Shown: one piece after another, positions 63,013-64,000 of the stretch | Layout: each line of letters opens with the position of its first letter | How positions within the stretch are numbered: position 1 is the stretch's first letter | Source of the DNA: Roseburia sp. | GTDB lineage: Bacteria > Bacillota > Clostridia > Lachnospirales > Lachnospiraceae | Direction: 5' to 3' | Assembly (NCBI GenBank): GCA_017549185.1 | Contig: JAFYVJ010000074.1 | Coordinates: 54,437 to 118,436 of the forward strand | Length of the DNA: 64,000 bases | Made by a program: the position numbers and the translations under genes | Notes under the pieces: model-generated | The model's database searches: none | Seen by the model: the letters and a program-made list of their open reading frames with translations, nothing else | What the model was told of the DNA's origin: nothing

Positions 63013-63849
63013 ATGAGAAGAAATAAGGTATTTGATTTTTTGTTTAAAAAACAATATGTAATCGCGGGATGTCTTGTTCTTTGTGCGGGTGTAGGAATGA
63101 CGGCGTTATATAGCTATAATCAAAAGCAGGAACAGGAAAGATTAGAACAGCAGTTGGCAGAAAATGAACAGTATGTTGTGGAGGAGACTCAGATGCAGGA
63201 TGTGTCTTCCGTGATTCCGCCAAAGGAGAGTGTGATTAACAGAGCCGTAGAGGATATTCTTCCTATAGAAGAGGGGGCATCTATGGAAAGTGATGCACTT
63301 GAGGAAGGAGAGGAAATTATTTTGGATGAGTCCATGCTTTTAGAGGATATGAAGGTCCTCGTGGATGGGACTTCCGTGATAGATGCAGTAGATGAAACTA
63401 CAAAAAATGTGTCACTTACTACACCAAGTCTGCATTTCCCAACAGAAGAAGGGCTGTTTTGGCCAATGGATGGAAATGTTATTATGAATTATAGTATGGA
63501 TGCTACGATTTATCATGCGACATTAGATCAGTACAAATACAATCCGGCAATCATTATTGCTGGTGATGTAAATAACAAGGTATATTCAGTAGCAAAAGGA
63601 AAAATAGTAGAGATTTCTCAGAATGAGGTGACGGGAACCACCGTAACAGTAGATTTGGGAGATGGTTATAAGGCAATCTATGGACAATTAAAGGAACTTA
63701 ATTTTGATGTGGGAGACTATTTGGAGTCCGGACATGTTATTGGTTATGTCAGTGAGCCAACGAAATATTATGCACTAGAGGGAAGCAATCTGTATTTCGA
63801 ATTACAAAAGGACGGTAAACCGATTGATCCAATTGCATATTTTGAATAA
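63013..63849 (+). CDS. SpoIIQ-like membrane protein with degenerate LytM/M23 domain
   Basis: A 278-residue protein: membrane segment at about 16-36, a coiled acidic linker, then an M23-fold domain from about 155. Where M23 enzymes have the H-x-G-x-D zinc ligands it reads YNPAIIIAG, and the HLHFE ligand motif reads NLYFE, so the zinc site is lost. The rest (VYSVAKGKIVEI, VTVDLGDGYKAIYGQLKEL, GHVIGYVSEPTKYY) is well kept. Bacillus SpoIIQ is also inactive and acts as a scaffold with SpoIIIAH. ATG 63013 follows AAGGTGAAGG; the frame's first ATG at 62959 lies directly at the spoIID stop. Confidence 0.85.
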   Translation: MRRNKVFDFLFKKQYVIAGCLVLCAGVGMTALYSYNQKQEQERLEQQLAENEQYVVEETQMQDVSSVIPPKESVINRAVEDILPIEEGASMESDALEEGEEIILDESMLLEDMKVLVDGTSVIDAVDETTKNVSLTTPSLHFPTEEGLFWPMDGNVIMNYSMDATIYHATLDQYKYNPAIIIAGDVNNKVYSVAKGKIVEISQNEVTGTTVTVDLGDGYKAIYGQLKELNFDVGDYLESGHVIGYVSEPTKYYALEGSNLYFELQKDGKPIDPIAYFE

Positions 63850-63971
63850 TTTTAAACGAGCAGTGATTCAGAATAAAAACTTTTCGCAATAAAAATGCCA
63901 TATTTTAAGCTGTAATTCTCCTGTTGATGTAAAATAAAAGAAAGAAATTTTACGCACAGGAGAAAAATACA

Positions 63972-64000
63972 GTGGAAAAAGCAAAAAAGACAATGAAGAA
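63972..64000 (+). CDS. Start of a further gene, cut by the window end
   Basis: A GTG with AGGAG nine bases upstream opens a frame with a Lys-rich start (EKAKKTMKK) that runs off the window. Too short to name. Confidence 0.4.

Noticed and set aside
1-64000. CRISPR arrays, tRNA or rRNA genes, insertion sequences, prophage
   Set aside because: No regularly spaced repeats, cloverleaf-like sequences, transposase or phage structural genes were seen on either strand.

Overview
The window looks like a chromosomal segment of a low-GC, endospore-forming Firmicute of the Clostridia, most likely Lachnospiraceae. That placement is inferred from spoIID and a spoIIQ-like gene, two T-box leaders, strong AGGAGG-type ribosome binding sites, 2-oxoacid:ferredoxin oxidoreductases and overall protein style. 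No rRNA, tRNA, CRISPR array, insertion sequence or prophage was found.

Layout. 1-8.5 kb: the 3' part of a giant secreted-looking protein built from eight diverged blocks of about 250-400 residues. 8.7-9.5 kb: a lipoprotein gene broken by two compensating frameshifts. 9.7-15 kb: an accessory stretch with an AAA_14/DUF4143 ATPase, a 630-residue regulator carrying two XRE-type HTH modules, a convergent 50-residue secreted peptide gene with its own promoter, a HAAS membrane protein with a PadR regulator, and an unknown exported protein. 15.4-30.5 kb: housekeeping and metabolism, namely tyrS with a Tyr T-box, yvcK overlapping a MATE transporter, a CapA-like lipoprotein, a flavoprotein, an MBL hydrolase, a nitroreductase, a two-gene fused 2-oxoacid:ferredoxin oxidoreductase, an SLC13-type permease, an HD protein and a YitT protein.

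30.5-39 kb is a phosphate island: pstS-pstC-pstA-pstB-phoU, a Na/Pi cotransporter with a PhoU tail, and a phoP/phoR two-component pair. Copies of TTTACA-like hexamers at 11-bp steps, the form of a PhoP box, precede pstS, the cotransporter gene and, 20 kb away, an alkaline phosphatase gene at 55.6 kb. The PstS protein appears circularly permuted relative to the classical order.

39-50 kb: an SNF2-type helicase, a predicted yybP-ykoY (Mn2+) riboswitch in front of a CaCA-type cation antiporter, telA-xpaC, a zinc-ribbon protein, a CPBP protease, and metG behind a long T-box leader. 50.5-52 kb: an HTH protein, a complete-looking type I toxin-antitoxin locus (38-residue hydrophobic toxin, sequestered ribosome binding site, converging antisense RNA) and an HTH/membrane-protein pair. 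52-64 kb: the TIGR03915/TIGR03916 DNA-metabolism pair, a deoxyribonucleotidase/guanylate-kinase-like fusion, alkaline phosphatase with YibE/F, a methyltransferase, rsmA, a membrane protein, and a spoIID/spoIIQ-like pair in which both proteins seem to have lost the usual catalytic residues.

The most rewarding items are the double-headed regulator with its peptide gene, the permuted PstS, the type I toxin locus, the Mn-riboswitch-linked antiporter, the nucleotidase-kinase fusion and the sporulation pair. All family calls come from reading motifs by eye; no search was run.
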